64,000 nt of DNA from Leisingera thetidis (GCF_025857195.1 NZ_CP109793.1:45967-109966), one strand, 5' to 3'. Counted from the stretch's first letter, positions 37,601-46,970 are shown. Notes: generated from the letters alone by a model not told the origin. Numbers and translations are program-made.

Positions 37601-38104
37601 CCCGCCGCCGCCCCAGGACGCCTTGAGCATCAGCGGATAGCCTATCTCGGCCGCCTCCTTGCGGATGGCGTCCATGTCGTTGCCCAGCACCTCTGTCGCC
37701 GGGATCACCGGCACGTCGGCGGCAATCGCCACCTTGCGCGCGCTGGCCTTGTCGCCAAGCGCGCGCATGGTCTCGGCCTTGGGGCCGATGAAGGTGATGC
37801 CGTTCTTGACGCAGGCGTCCACGAATTTCGGGTTCTCGGACAGCAGGCCATAGCCCGGATGAATCGCATCCGCGCCGCAGTCCTTGGCGACCCGGATGAT
37901 CTCGTCGATCGACAGATAGGCCGCGACCGGCCCCATGCCTTCGCCGATGCGATAAGCCTCATCCGCCTTGAAGCGGTGCAGGCCCAGCTTGTCCTCTTCG
38001 GCAAAGACGGCAACGGTGCGTTTGCCCATCTCGTTCGCGGCGCGCATCACCCGGATGGCAATCTCTCCGCGGTTCGCGATCAGGATCTTCTTGAATTCGG
38101 TCAT
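34665..38104 (-). pseudogene. pyc: pyruvate carboxylase, several frameshifts
   Basis: From ATG 38104 (MTEFKKILIANRGEIAIRVM) come the biotin-carboxylase/ATP-grasp domain (KASWGGGGRGM, FYFIEVNP), then the carboxyltransferase domain (LITDTTMRDGHQSLLATRMR, LFSVECWGGATFDVAYRFLQ, PIHFHTHDTAG). It ends with the biotin-carrier domain and its EAMKMET site. Breaks lie near 37220-37223, 36701-36712 and 35998-36004, with a probable compensating pair at 36605-36650. The span of 3440 bp fits the usual ~1147 residues almost exactly, so essentially nothing but single bases is missing. It would make oxaloacetate from pyruvate. Its start overlaps the upstream HAD gene by 4 bp. Confidence 0.92.
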
Positions 38105-38994
38105 GCCTGCGCTCGGACCTCTTCAGCACTTAATTGCAAAACCTGTTGGACAAGCCACTCGAGGGCAATCGCCAACCCGCCGTCGTCGCAGGACGGCGCA
38201 ACGATATCCGCCGCGCTCTGGATATGCGGCTTTGCATTGGCAACCGTGATGGCCAAACCGGCCCATCGCAGCATTTCGAGATCGTTATCCGAGTCCCCCG
38301 CGACAACCACATCGCCAACGGCAATGGCGCGCGCGTCCGCCAGAAAGGCTGCGGCCAGGTCTTTCCGCGTATCCGGGGAAACAAGCTCGACAAGGTTCGG
38401 ACCGGATTGGGCGACGGTCAATTTGTTAGCGAAGGTGAGGGACAATGACTGGACGGCATCGGAGATACGGCCCGCGGGAAACGTCGCCAATAGCTTGAAT
38501 GGGGCGCCGGGCGCATCTTCCGGGGACCGGATCAGCGCAAGGTCATCCCCGGTCACATCGGTCCGTCGTCTCGCAACCTGTTCATCGGGCGTCAGGACAT
38601 AGCCACAGGTCAGATCGAACCAGATCGGGCTGCCGCCGGCAGAATGGACCACCGACATGGCTTCCAGCGCAAAATCGCGGTCCAATCGATTTTCTCTGAG
38701 CGTCTCCCGATTGCGCAAGTTGCCGATCCAGGCGCCGTTGAAGCAGCAAACCATGTCCGACGCGCCCACCTCCGCATGAACGCGCTCGACCCCGACCGGA
38801 GAACGTGCCGACGCAAGAATGATGGGCAGGTCGATGGCGTCAAGTCCGCGCATGGCGGCGGAGACCGTTGGCAGGAGCTTGTGATCATGCGTCAGCAATG
38901 TCCTGTCGACATCGCAAAAGAACAGTTTCGGACGGGTGTCCAGAGGCAGTTTTCGAGAGATTTGTAGGTCAGGCAACGGCGTCTCCTCCGACAT
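38101..38994 (-). CDS. HAD-superfamily phosphatase (Cof type)
   Basis: A 297-residue HAD hydrolase from ATG 38994 (MSEETPLPDLQISRKLPL). The catalytic motif is FFCDVDRTLLTHD (D28, D30), then SARS (motif II), a lysine in APFKLLATF, and GDSDNDLEMLRWAG (motif IV). The cap is type C2, as in Cof/YidA sugar-phosphate phosphatases. It overlaps the alanine racemase 3' end by 26 bp and the pyruvate carboxylase start by 4 bp, so it is locked in one operon. Substrate unknown. Confidence 0.87.
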   Translation of the reverse strand: MSEETPLPDLQISRKLPLDTRPKLFFCDVDRTLLTHDHKLLPTVSAAMRGLDAIDLPIILASARSPVGVERVHAEVGASDMVCCFNGAWIGNLRNRETLRENRLDRDFALEAMSVVHSAGGSPIWFDLTCGYVLTPDEQVARRRTDVTGDDLALIRSPEDAPGAPFKLLATFPAGRISDAVQSLSLTFANKLTVAQSGPNLVELVSPDTRKDLAAAFLADARAIAVGDVVVAGDSDNDLEMLRWAGLAITVANAKPHIQSAADIVAPSCDDGGLAIALEWLVQQVLQLSAEEVRAQA

Positions 38995-40114
38995 AGGTGC
39001 GGTAACATCCCCGGCCAAGTGCGATGATCGCCTCATGTTCATTTGTGCCGACGGTATTGGCCAGAGAACGGTAGTTTATTGTCTTGCCGACAATCTCGGC
39101 CATGGAGCCGACATGCACTGTGCTTTCCGGCAGCGCCGAAATATCGACGGCGGTCAAATCCATCGAAACCCGGCCGACGACAGGCGCAATCCGATCCCCG
39201 AACGCTACGTGCCCGAGATTGCTGTTGCCGCGCAGATAGCCATTGGCATAGCCAATCGCGAGGATGGCCACGCGCCGGGTTTCGGGGGCGTGCCATGTGC
39301 AGGAATAGCCCACCGGATCGCCCTTGCACAGCGTCCGGATCTGGACGACCGGCGCCAGAACCGTTGCCGGCTCATGAAGCGGGTTGGCGGCGTCGGCCAG
39401 AGGATTGATTCCGAAGGTGGATTTCCCGGGGCGGATGATATGGCCATGGAACTCTTGCCCCAGAAAAACGCCGCAGGAGTTTGCGATTGAGAGCGGGGCT
39501 TCGGGAAACCTGGACGCGCGGTCACGCAGCCTTTCGGCCTGTAGGCGACAGAGGTCTAGATCCACATCGTCCGCCGACGCGAAATGAGTCATGTAGGCCT
39601 GGACGTCCAAGTTCTTCAGCAGAGGCAGTGCCAGATCATCGTCATCGGGTGCCAGGCCCAGACGATTCATGGCCGTGTCCAGATGTACGAAGGCGGCAAG
39701 AGGCGCGCCTTGCCGGATTGCCGCGTCGGAGGCCGTTTGCAATTGCTCGCGCGAATTCACCACGGGAATGATGTCCTGCGCCACGGCTTCTTTCATGCCG
39801 TCCTCTGTCACGCCATCGAGTGCCGCGATGCGCGGTCCCTGCCCCAGCGTATTTCGCAAGACCAAGGCATCCTCGAACCGGGCGGTAAAGAACAACTCGG
39901 CTCCGGCGGCCAGCAGCGTCCGCGCGGATTCAACCATTCCATGCCCATAGGCATCGCCCTTCACGATGGCCGCGCAAGAGCCTTGCGCCATTCGCGCCAG
40001 GGCTTGGAAATTCCGGCGGATGGCGGCCAGGTCGACGACCATCACCGGCTCGCTTGTCAGGCGGCGTCTGGCCTCGGCGGGCAAATCGGTTGAGATACTG
40101 GTTTCGTGGATCAT
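38969..40114 (-). CDS. alr: alanine racemase family protein
   Basis: A 381-residue PLP-dependent fold-III racemase from ATG 40114 (MIHETSISTDLPAEARRRL). The PLP lysine is K52 in AIVKGDAYGHGM. The catalytic Tyr region is VGYSCTWHAPETRRVAILAI, with GRVSMDLTAVDI downstream. In this operon it may be catabolic, supplying or removing D-amino acids, rather than cell-wall dedicated. A broad-spectrum amino-acid racemase is possible. Confidence 0.88.
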   Translation of the reverse strand: MIHETSISTDLPAEARRRLTSEPVMVVDLAAIRRNFQALARMAQGSCAAIVKGDAYGHGMVESARTLLAAGAELFFTARFEDALVLRNTLGQGPRIAALDGVTEDGMKEAVAQDIIPVVNSREQLQTASDAAIRQGAPLAAFVHLDTAMNRLGLAPDDDDLALPLLKNLDVQAYMTHFASADDVDLDLCRLQAERLRDRASRFPEAPLSIANSCGVFLGQEFHGHIIRPGKSTFGINPLADAANPLHEPATVLAPVVQIRTLCKGDPVGYSCTWHAPETRRVAILAIGYANGYLRGNSNLGHVAFGDRIAPVVGRVSMDLTAVDISALPESTVHVGSMAEIVGKTINYRSLANTVGTNEHEAIIALGRGCYRTYVGGDAVA

Positions 40115-40179
40115 GCCAGGATTCTCTTTTCGAGTGCCCGGGCCGCACTGGGTGCGACCCGGGGTTTGTCGGCTTGGGA

Positions 40180-41052
40180 TCAGGCGGAAAGCGCGGCGAC
40201 GGCCTGCTCGACCAGCTTCATCTCGTCGGCCTTGAGCGGCGGAACCGGCATGCGGCACAGGCCAACCTTGCGACCGGTCATGTCGCTTCCGGCCTTCGCG
40301 ACCGGGTTGAATGGTAGCGTCCACAGCAGCCGGCTGATCGGCTGGAGCTTTTTCCAGACCTCCTCGGCCTTGCCGTATTCGCTGGACTGGACCAGGTTCC
40401 ACAATTGGACCACTTCCGCCGGGGCGACGTTGCCCGAGCCGGTGAACAGGCCCGCGGCACCGTTGACCAGTGCAAAGAAGTTCAGGAAATCGCAGCCGCA
40501 GAAGACCTTGGCTCCCTGCCCGGCCAGTTTCTCGATCCGGCTGGGATCGGCCGTCGAGTCCTTGATGTAGTCGATGCCGTCGATCTCCGAGAACCGGGCG
40601 AAGATTTCCGGCGTGATGTCGAACTGGGTGAAGACCGGGATGTTGTAGGCCATGATCGGGGTCTTAATCGCGGCCGCGATCTGTTCGTAGTGCCAGCGCA
40701 CGCCCTCTTCACCCGGACCTTCGAAATAGGGCGGCAGGACCAGGACCGCATCGGCGCCGACGCCTTCGGCATGCTTCGAATTCTCGACCGCATCTTCGGT
40801 CCGGATGGCCGAGGTCTGCACGATCACCTTTGCACGGCCGTCGGCGTGCTTGCAGGCCACCTCTGCCAATTCCCGCTTCTCGACCTCCGACAGGAACGGG
40901 AATTCCCCGGTGCCACCGTTGATCGCGATGATGTGAACCCCGTTCTCGATCAGAGAGTCGATATTGGCCTTGAACGCATCGAGGTCGAGGCCGGCGCCAT
41001 TATTGGTGAATGGCGTGCAGATCGGAACGCAAACGCCTTGCAGATTGCTCAT
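40180..41052 (-). CDS. dihydrodipicolinate synthase (DapA) family lyase/deaminase
   Basis: A 290-residue (beta/alpha)8 class I aldolase from ATG 41052 (MSNLQGVCVPICTPFTNN). The Schiff-base lysine is K164 (IDYIKDSTADP) and the partner Tyr is Y136 (MAYNIPVF). The GGTGEF loop is present. A LacI-type operator lies 40 bp upstream. With a proline-racemase-family enzyme and an aldehyde dehydrogenase nearby, 1-pyrroline-4-hydroxy-2-carboxylate deaminase (hydroxyproline pathway) is an attractive candidate. Other 2-keto-acid lyases of the family are not excluded. Confidence 0.85.
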   Translation of the reverse strand: MSNLQGVCVPICTPFTNNGAGLDLDAFKANIDSLIENGVHIIAINGGTGEFPFLSEVEKRELAEVACKHADGRAKVIVQTSAIRTEDAVENSKHAEGVGADAVLVLPPYFEGPGEEGVRWHYEQIAAAIKTPIMAYNIPVFTQFDITPEIFARFSEIDGIDYIKDSTADPSRIEKLAGQGAKVFCGCDFLNFFALVNGAAGLFTGSGNVAPAEVVQLWNLVQSSEYGKAEEVWKKLQPISRLLWTLPFNPVAKAGSDMTGRKVGLCRMPVPPLKADEMKLVEQAVAALSA

Positions 41053-41091
41053 AGTAGTCTCCTTTTGTTGCCCATTCGGGGCGTTCTTCAT

Positions 41092-41105
41092 TGGGAACGT
41101 TTTCA
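41092..41105. promoter_or_regulatory. LacI-type operator upstream of the DapA-family gene
   Basis: TGGGAACGTTTTCA, matching the 26422, 43740 and 47102 sites, lies 40 bp upstream of the DapA-family ATG (41052) and just after the aldehyde dehydrogenase stop. Confidence 0.75.
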
Positions 41106-41142
41106 TTGCGGGGCGCGGACACGCCCTGCAATTTGCCTTGGG

Positions 41143-42636
41143 TTAGCGAAGCTGAATCCAGATCGCCTTTTGCTCGGTGTACTGGTCGTGGGCGTGCAGA
41201 CCCTTGTCCTTGCCGCCGAAACCGGATTCCTTGAATCCGCCGAAGGGCACGGCAAAATCACCTTCCGAGTAGCAGTTGACCGAAACGGTTCCGGCCCGAA
41301 TGGCCTTGGCCATGCGATGTGCCCTGTTCAGGTCATCTGTATAGACCGCCGCCGCCAGCCCGTAGCTGGTGTCATTGGCGATGCTCACCGCTTCGGCTTC
41401 ATCCTTGACCGTGATAACCGATAGGACCGGCCCGAAGATCTCTTCACGGGCAATGGTCATGTCGTTGGTAACACCTTCAAAAATCGTAGGCTCGACGAAG
41501 TAACCGCCGGTTTCCGTCAGAACGCGCTTGCCACCAAAGGTCACCGCGGCGCCTTCAAACTTGCCGCGCTCGATCATGCCAAGCACCTTTTCCATGTGCT
41601 TCTCTCCGATCATCGTGCCAACACGGGTGTTCTCATCGAACGGATCGCCGACCGTCCATTCTGCGAAATGGGACTTCAGCTCTTCCAGCAAACGATCCTT
41701 GATCCCCTCCTGAACGATCAGCCGCGAACCCGCTGAACAGTTTTCGCCCATGCAGAACAAGATACCGTTGGCCACGTTCTCGATGACCGGTCCCAGATCC
41801 CTCACATCGTCCATGACGATGGCAGGGCTCTTGCCGCCGCATTCGAGAATGATCTTCTTCAAGTTCGACTTGGAAGCATATTCCAAGAAGTAACGCCCAA
41901 CCTCGCCGGAGCCGGTAAAGCTCACGCAATCCACGTCCATGTGGAGACCGATTGCCTTCCCTGCTTCGTGACCGAGACCCGGCACCACGTTGAAGACGCC
42001 ATCCGGAATGCCCGCCTGGTTGGCCAACTGAGCCACACGGAGCAGCGACAGGGACGTCAATTCTGCTGGCTTGACGATCAGCGAATTGCCGCCCGCCAGC
42101 GCCGGGCCGATTTTCCACATGGCGACAAAAAGCGGGAAGTTCCAAGGGATCACCGCGCCTACGACGCCGATCGGTTCGCGCACGATCATCGACACCACGT
42201 CATGTGGCGCGGTCGACATCTGGTCATAGATCTTGTCGGTAGCTTCGGCGTGCCAGCGCAGCGTGGCAATGGAGTCAGGCAAATCGACATTGCGCGCGTC
42301 GTTGATCGGTTTTCCGGCATCGAGCGACTCCAGCAAGGCCAGTTCCTCAATATTCTCTTCGATCAGGTCGGCGAATTTCAGAAGCACGGCCTTGCGGTCG
42401 CCGGGTGCCATGTGCGCCCAGGTCCCGGCTTCGAAAGCTCGGCGCGCGGCGGCAACGGCAAGATCGACATCCTCTGCATCGCATGACGCGATATTTGTGA
42501 TGACCTGGCCGGTGGCGGGGTTGACCGTCGGGAATGTTTTGCCCGACACTGCATCGACGAATTTCCCGTCGATATAGGCGCGCGTCTCGAAGTTCAGCGC
42601 GGCGGCGGCTGCCTTGAAGTCGGTTGGTTTGTTCAT
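41143..42636 (-). CDS. NAD-dependent aldehyde dehydrogenase (PuuC-like)
   Basis: A 497-residue ALDH from ATG 42636 (MNKPTDFKAAAAALNFET). It shows the cofactor site (IPWNFPLFVAMWKIGPALAG, SFTGSGEVGRYF), the catalytic Glu (ILECGGKSPA) and Cys (CMGENCSAGSRL), and the C-terminal VPFGGFKESGFGGKDKGLHA. It resembles gamma-glutamyl-gamma-aminobutyraldehyde and related semialdehyde dehydrogenases. In this setting 2-oxoglutarate semialdehyde is a candidate substrate (inference). It is 28 bp downstream of the racemase-family gene. Confidence 0.9.
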   Translation of the reverse strand: MNKPTDFKAAAAALNFETRAYIDGKFVDAVSGKTFPTVNPATGQVITNIASCDAEDVDLAVAAARRAFEAGTWAHMAPGDRKAVLLKFADLIEENIEELALLESLDAGKPINDARNVDLPDSIATLRWHAEATDKIYDQMSTAPHDVVSMIVREPIGVVGAVIPWNFPLFVAMWKIGPALAGGNSLIVKPAELTSLSLLRVAQLANQAGIPDGVFNVVPGLGHEAGKAIGLHMDVDCVSFTGSGEVGRYFLEYASKSNLKKIILECGGKSPAIVMDDVRDLGPVIENVANGILFCMGENCSAGSRLIVQEGIKDRLLEELKSHFAEWTVGDPFDENTRVGTMIGEKHMEKVLGMIERGKFEGAAVTFGGKRVLTETGGYFVEPTIFEGVTNDMTIAREEIFGPVLSVITVKDEAEAVSIANDTSYGLAAAVYTDDLNRAHRMAKAIRAGTVSVNCYSEGDFAVPFGGFKESGFGGKDKGLHAHDQYTEQKAIWIQLR

Positions 42637-42664
42637 TGTAGTCTCCTTAAAAGAAGGTAGGATT

Positions 42665-43696
42665 TCACGCCACCGGCCAGGTGTCCGACAGCGTGTAGCC
42701 GGTTGGGAACGGGTCGGAAGGGTCGAGGACGTATTGATGGAAGGCGGTAATCCAGGCGCGGCCGGTGATCTCGACCGACACGTCGGGGATCTCCCCCGTC
42801 CGGCCGATTTCGAAGATGCGGCCGGTGAATTTCGTACCGATAATGGATTCGTGGACGAAATCTTCGTCCTTCTGGATGTCTCCTCGGGCGTGCAGCAGCG
42901 CCAGCCGGGCCGTTGTGCCGGTTCCACAGGGCGACCGGTCGAGGCGGCCGGGTGAGACGATGACGCCGTTTCGCGATGTCTTGACACCGTTTTCTTCGCG
43001 CAGCGGCCCCGCCCAAAGCGTTTGGTTCACCGTGTGGATTTCGGGGTTTTCGGGGTGCACCGATGGCAGCTGCTCCGCCGCCGCGGCCTTGACCTTCTCG
43101 CCGACAGACGACAATTCCGCCGCCTCATCCGGTTCGATGGCAAAGCCACAATCAGCGGCATCGACGATGACATAGAGCATTCCGCCATAGGCTACGTCGA
43201 CCCGCAGCGAGCCGTGATTTTCTACCTCGATAACTTCATCCCGGTGCAGAACAAACGCCGGCAGGTTTTTGAAGCTGATCGATGTAACCTTGCCGTTTTC
43301 GCACGTTGCCCGCATCCGGATCAGGCCTCCTGGGGCTTCAAGCACCACATTTGTCACCGGCTCGACCATAGGAATCATGCCGGTTTCCAAGAGCACAGTT
43401 GCGGTGCAGATCGTGTTGGTGCCGGACATAGGCGGGTAGGACGCAGGCTCACTAATAATGTATCCGGCCTGCGCCTCTGGGTGGTTCGAAGGCAACACAA
43501 GGTTGGTGCATTGCGAGACCTTGCCGCGCGGTTCATGCAGCAGGAAGGCGCGTAGATCATCGCCTTCACTCTCGAGCCATCGCGCCTTTTCGAACATGGT
43601 GCTGCCCGGCACGTTCAGGACGCCGCCGGTGATCACCTCGTTCGGCTCTCCTTCGGCATGAGCACCGACCACGTTGATCATTCGGGAAAGTTTCAT
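42665..43696 (-). CDS. proline racemase family protein (candidate hydroxyproline 2-epimerase)
   Basis: A 343-residue PrpA-family enzyme (MKLSRMINVVGAHAEGEPNE). The two active-site positions are S91 (PPMSGTNTIC), where most proline racemases have Cys, and C257 (DRSPCGTGTTARLALL). Ser/Cys pairs are known in part of the 4-hydroxyproline 2-epimerase group, and Cys/Thr in trans-3-hydroxyproline dehydratases, so an epimerase is favoured. A LacI-type operator lies 44 bp upstream. No D-amino-acid oxidase of the usual pathway is seen in the window. Confidence 0.86.
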   Translation of the reverse strand: MKLSRMINVVGAHAEGEPNEVITGGVLNVPGSTMFEKARWLESEGDDLRAFLLHEPRGKVSQCTNLVLPSNHPEAQAGYIISEPASYPPMSGTNTICTATVLLETGMIPMVEPVTNVVLEAPGGLIRMRATCENGKVTSISFKNLPAFVLHRDEVIEVENHGSLRVDVAYGGMLYVIVDAADCGFAIEPDEAAELSSVGEKVKAAAAEQLPSVHPENPEIHTVNQTLWAGPLREENGVKTSRNGVIVSPGRLDRSPCGTGTTARLALLHARGDIQKDEDFVHESIIGTKFTGRIFEIGRTGEIPDVSVEITGRAWITAFHQYVLDPSDPFPTGYTLSDTWPVA

Positions 43697-43739
43697 ATTT
43701 TTGGTTTCCGTATTGTTCGCGTGGATTGAGAAAAACCGA

Positions 43740-43753
43740 TGGGAACGATTGCA
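43740..43753. promoter_or_regulatory. LacI-type operator upstream of the racemase-family gene
   Basis: TGGGAACGATTGCA lies in the 92-bp gap between the racemase-family ATG (43696) and the upstream GMC gene. It differs from the 26422 site at one base. Confidence 0.7.
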
Positions 43754-43788
43754 TGATCTGACGTATGATATCCCATTTGAGTATGGTT

Positions 43789-45420
43789 TCAGTTTGCAAG
43801 GTAATAATCGGCCTTCTCTGGAAGCAGCGGCGGGCGGCCGCGAATGTCATCGGCGATGCGCTCTGCCATCATGATGACTGGTGCATTCAAGTTGCCTGAG
43901 ACAATTTCAGGCATGATTGAGGCATCGACGATACGCAGCCCTTCTACCCCGTGAACTCGGCCCATGTTGTCGACAACCGAGTTCTGGTCATTGCCCATAC
44001 GGCATGAGCAGCAGGGATGGTAGTTCGTTCCGGCTGTATTGCGAAGCCAAGCTTCGATGTTGGCATCCGTCCGAACATCTTTGCCTGGCGTCACCTCCGC
44101 GCCGCGGAACTCATCCCAAGCGCTCTGTGCCACAGTTTCCCGGATGGCTTTGGTGGCCAGAATAGCAAGGTCGAGATCGTCCCTATTGTCAAAGAAGTTG
44201 AACACGAATTTCGGGTTCTTCATCGGGTCGGGGGAGTCGATCCAAACCCTGCCTTCGGACTTCGGCCGCATCAGGCTAAAAAAATACTGAAATCCGTTTT
44301 CCAGCTTCACATTGCCGTGCTGAAACTCACCTAACATCGGCACGAACTCGAATTGGACGTCAGGAATGATCTCGCTTTCGCGCACTCGCATAAACGCCCC
44401 TACTTCAAAGAAGTTTGTCGCCCCGAGCCCTTTTTTGAAAAACAGCCATTGCGCTCCGAGTTTCGCTTTTCCAAAGAACGACAACTCTTTCGCCGCCGAC
44501 ACGTTCTTAGTAGCACGGTACATGACGGGCGCGGCGATATGATCCTTCAGACCTTGGCCCACTGCAGGCAGGTGATTGACCACCCCGACCCCGACGGACC
44601 TGAGATGATCAGCATCGCCTATCCCGGACAACTGCAGGAGTTGAGGTGAATTGATGGCACCGGCACAGAGGATGGCTTCACGCTCTACCTCATAGCTTAC
44701 TTCGCCAGACGGCGATTCTGCTATGACCCGAACAGCGCGTTTGTTTGAGGTTTCGATCCTTTTCACCCGTACGCCTGTCTGGACATAGAGGTTAGGTTTA
44801 GGTGGCTGGTTGAGAATGTATGCATAGTGGGTATTGAAGCGAATTCCACTGCCGACATTCCGCTGGGTGACGTGAACACCTTCCTGCTTGTAGCCGTTGT
44901 GGTCCTTCACATGTTCCAGCCCCATCTGTTTTCCGGCTTCGAGGAAGGCATGGTAGAGCGGATTTTCGGCTTTGCAGGTTTCAACGTGCATCGGCCCGTT
45001 GGCACCACGATAGGTATTGGCACCGCGATCAAAGGTTTCCGCTTTCTTGAAGTAGGGAAGCACGTCTGCGTAGGACCACCCCTCGACGCCAGCGCTGGCC
45101 CAATTGTCATAGTCCCAGGGGTTTGCGCGCACCCAGTTCATCCCGTTGATCGAGGACGAACCGCCAAGAACGCGCCCGCGCGCCTCATGGATGGTTCTGT
45201 TGTTCAGATTAGGTTCGGGCTCGGAATCATAAAACCAGTTGAACCTGTCGTTCATCAGTGGAAATCCAAGTGCAGCCGGCATCCGGATGTATAGGTGATC
45301 GTCTTTTGGCCCGGCTTCGAGAAGGAGTACGTTGATCGTCGGATCTTCTGCCAGACGCGCGGCAATGACAGATCCTGCGGAGCCGGATCCGATGACAACA
45401 TAGTCATATTTAACTTTCAT
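43789..45420 (-). CDS. GMC-family FAD oxidoreductase, choline-dehydrogenase-like
   Basis: A 543-residue flavoprotein from ATG 45420 (MKVKYDYVVIGSGSAGSV). It has the N-terminal FAD motif GSGSAGSVIAARLAE, GMC signature 1 (GRVLGGSSSINGMNWVRANP), signature 2 (GAINSPQLLQLSGIG) and the C-terminal active-site His region (GTNYHPCCSCRMG). It oxidises an alcohol to an aldehyde. The aldehyde dehydrogenase immediately upstream (77 bp gap) would finish oxidation to the acid, a BetA/BetB-like pair. The actual alcohol is not deducible. Confidence 0.9.
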   Translation of the reverse strand: MKVKYDYVVIGSGSAGSVIAARLAEDPTINVLLLEAGPKDDHLYIRMPAALGFPLMNDRFNWFYDSEPEPNLNNRTIHEARGRVLGGSSSINGMNWVRANPWDYDNWASAGVEGWSYADVLPYFKKAETFDRGANTYRGANGPMHVETCKAENPLYHAFLEAGKQMGLEHVKDHNGYKQEGVHVTQRNVGSGIRFNTHYAYILNQPPKPNLYVQTGVRVKRIETSNKRAVRVIAESPSGEVSYEVEREAILCAGAINSPQLLQLSGIGDADHLRSVGVGVVNHLPAVGQGLKDHIAAPVMYRATKNVSAAKELSFFGKAKLGAQWLFFKKGLGATNFFEVGAFMRVRESEIIPDVQFEFVPMLGEFQHGNVKLENGFQYFFSLMRPKSEGRVWIDSPDPMKNPKFVFNFFDNRDDLDLAILATKAIRETVAQSAWDEFRGAEVTPGKDVRTDANIEAWLRNTAGTNYHPCCSCRMGNDQNSVVDNMGRVHGVEGLRIVDASIMPEIVSGNLNAPVIMMAERIADDIRGRPPLLPEKADYYLAN

Positions 45421-45497
45421 GGTGTTTCTCATCTGTTCCAAGGGTTCCAAGCAAGGGTATCCAACAATTGTCATCTTTGGATCTCCGCCGATCCAGT

Positions 45498-46970
45498 TCA
45501 CGCGGTGTGTGGCAACGATTTCGACCGTTTCCCAAGTCGGAAGAACGTCGATTTGACTTGCATGAACTCAGTCAAACCCTCTTTTCCGTTTTCGCGACCC
45601 AAGCCGGAGCGCTTGTAGCCGCCAAAGGGCATCTGCGGGGCTCCGTCCAAAAATGTATTCACCCAGACTGTACCGGACTTCAGCCGCTTCGAGACTTGGT
45701 GGGCCTTATCGATATCCTTGGTCCACATGCCGTTGCCGAGCCCGTATTCAGTATCGTTGGCCAGCGCCACGGCCTCGTCCACGGTCTCAAAAGTGGTGAT
45801 TGAAATGACCGGACCGAAAACTTCTTCCCGGAAATAGGTCATCTTGGGAGTGACATTTCCGAGGATGGTGGGCGCGATGAAGTAGCCTTTGTCGTAGTCG
45901 CCGCCGGTCAGACGCCCGCCGCCGCAGAGGATTGTTGCCCCTTCCTTTTTGGCGGTTTCGATGTGGTCTAACACCGAGTTCATGTGGTCTTCATGGATCA
46001 TCGCACCCATGTCGCTTTCCTTGTCCAGCGGCAGTCCAACGCGGAGCATTGACATACGCTCGGCCAGCTTGGCTGAGAAATCTTCGGCAATGCTCTTTTC
46101 GACAAGAAGTCTGGTACCGGCGACACATTCCTCGCCCTGGTTTAGGATCGTCCCCAAAACCACACCGTCCAGAGCATCGTCAAGATCGGCGTCGGCGAAC
46201 ACGATGTTGGCCGCCTTGCCGCCGAGTTCCAGACCGGCACGCTTTACCTGACGGGCGCATTTCTCGCCGATCTGCTGGCCGACCGGGGTCGAGCCGGTAA
46301 ACGAGATCATGTTGACATCAGGATGCTCCACCATCGCATTGCCGACCACGCTGCCTTTACCGGTGACAACATTGATGACCCCGTCGGGAAAGCCTGCTGC
46401 TTTCGCCAGCCTGGCGATCTCTAACGTGGTTCCGGCGGTCATTTCAGAGGGTTTGACGACGACCGTGCAGCCTGCCGCAAGCGCATAAGGCAATTTCTGA
46501 AACAGCGTCACTGCGGGAAAATTCCAAGGTGTGATCATTCCGACAACACCAATCGGCTCGTAGGATACGATGCCAAGTGCCGACGTGCCGTGATGGGTTT
46601 GCGCCCGGCCTGGGATTTCCCAGGCAAGAGCAGCCGCGTATCGAGTAAGATTGATGGAGTGGCTAAGCTCACCGTATCCGTCCTTGATCGGTTTGCCGAC
46701 TTCCTCCGCTTCGATCTCGGCCAATTGGTCGAGTTTGGCCTCCATCAGATCAGCAAGCTTCGTCAGGAGCGCTGCGCGCTCAATGCAGCCACTGTTGGCC
46801 CATGCGCCCTCGGCACTCTTTGCGGCGGCAACTGCCGCATTCAGATCGCCGGCGGTGCCAAGCGCGAAGGAGGCAAGATCCGCGCCATGTGCCGGGGATT
46901 TCCTGATCGCTGCTTTGCCACCGATGGCAGGTACATCCTTGCCGTTTATCCAAAGATTGTAGCAGCGCAT
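45498..46970 (-). CDS. NAD-dependent aldehyde dehydrogenase (BetB-like)
   Basis: A 490-residue ALDH from ATG 46970 (MRCYNLWINGKDVPAIGG). Motifs are ITPWNFPAVTLFQKLPYALA, SFTGSTPVGQQIGEK, the Glu in LELGGKAANIVFADAD, the Cys in NQGEECVAGTRLLVE, and MPFGGYKRSGLGRENGKEGL. It is the first gene of a minus-strand pair with the GMC oxidoreductase. It is divergent from the LacI regulator, with a double operator between them. Confidence 0.9.
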   Translation of the reverse strand: MRCYNLWINGKDVPAIGGKAAIRKSPAHGADLASFALGTAGDLNAAVAAAKSAEGAWANSGCIERAALLTKLADLMEAKLDQLAEIEAEEVGKPIKDGYGELSHSINLTRYAAALAWEIPGRAQTHHGTSALGIVSYEPIGVVGMITPWNFPAVTLFQKLPYALAAGCTVVVKPSEMTAGTTLEIARLAKAAGFPDGVINVVTGKGSVVGNAMVEHPDVNMISFTGSTPVGQQIGEKCARQVKRAGLELGGKAANIVFADADLDDALDGVVLGTILNQGEECVAGTRLLVEKSIAEDFSAKLAERMSMLRVGLPLDKESDMGAMIHEDHMNSVLDHIETAKKEGATILCGGGRLTGGDYDKGYFIAPTILGNVTPKMTYFREEVFGPVISITTFETVDEAVALANDTEYGLGNGMWTKDIDKAHQVSKRLKSGTVWVNTFLDGAPQMPFGGYKRSGLGRENGKEGLTEFMQVKSTFFRLGKRSKSLPHTA

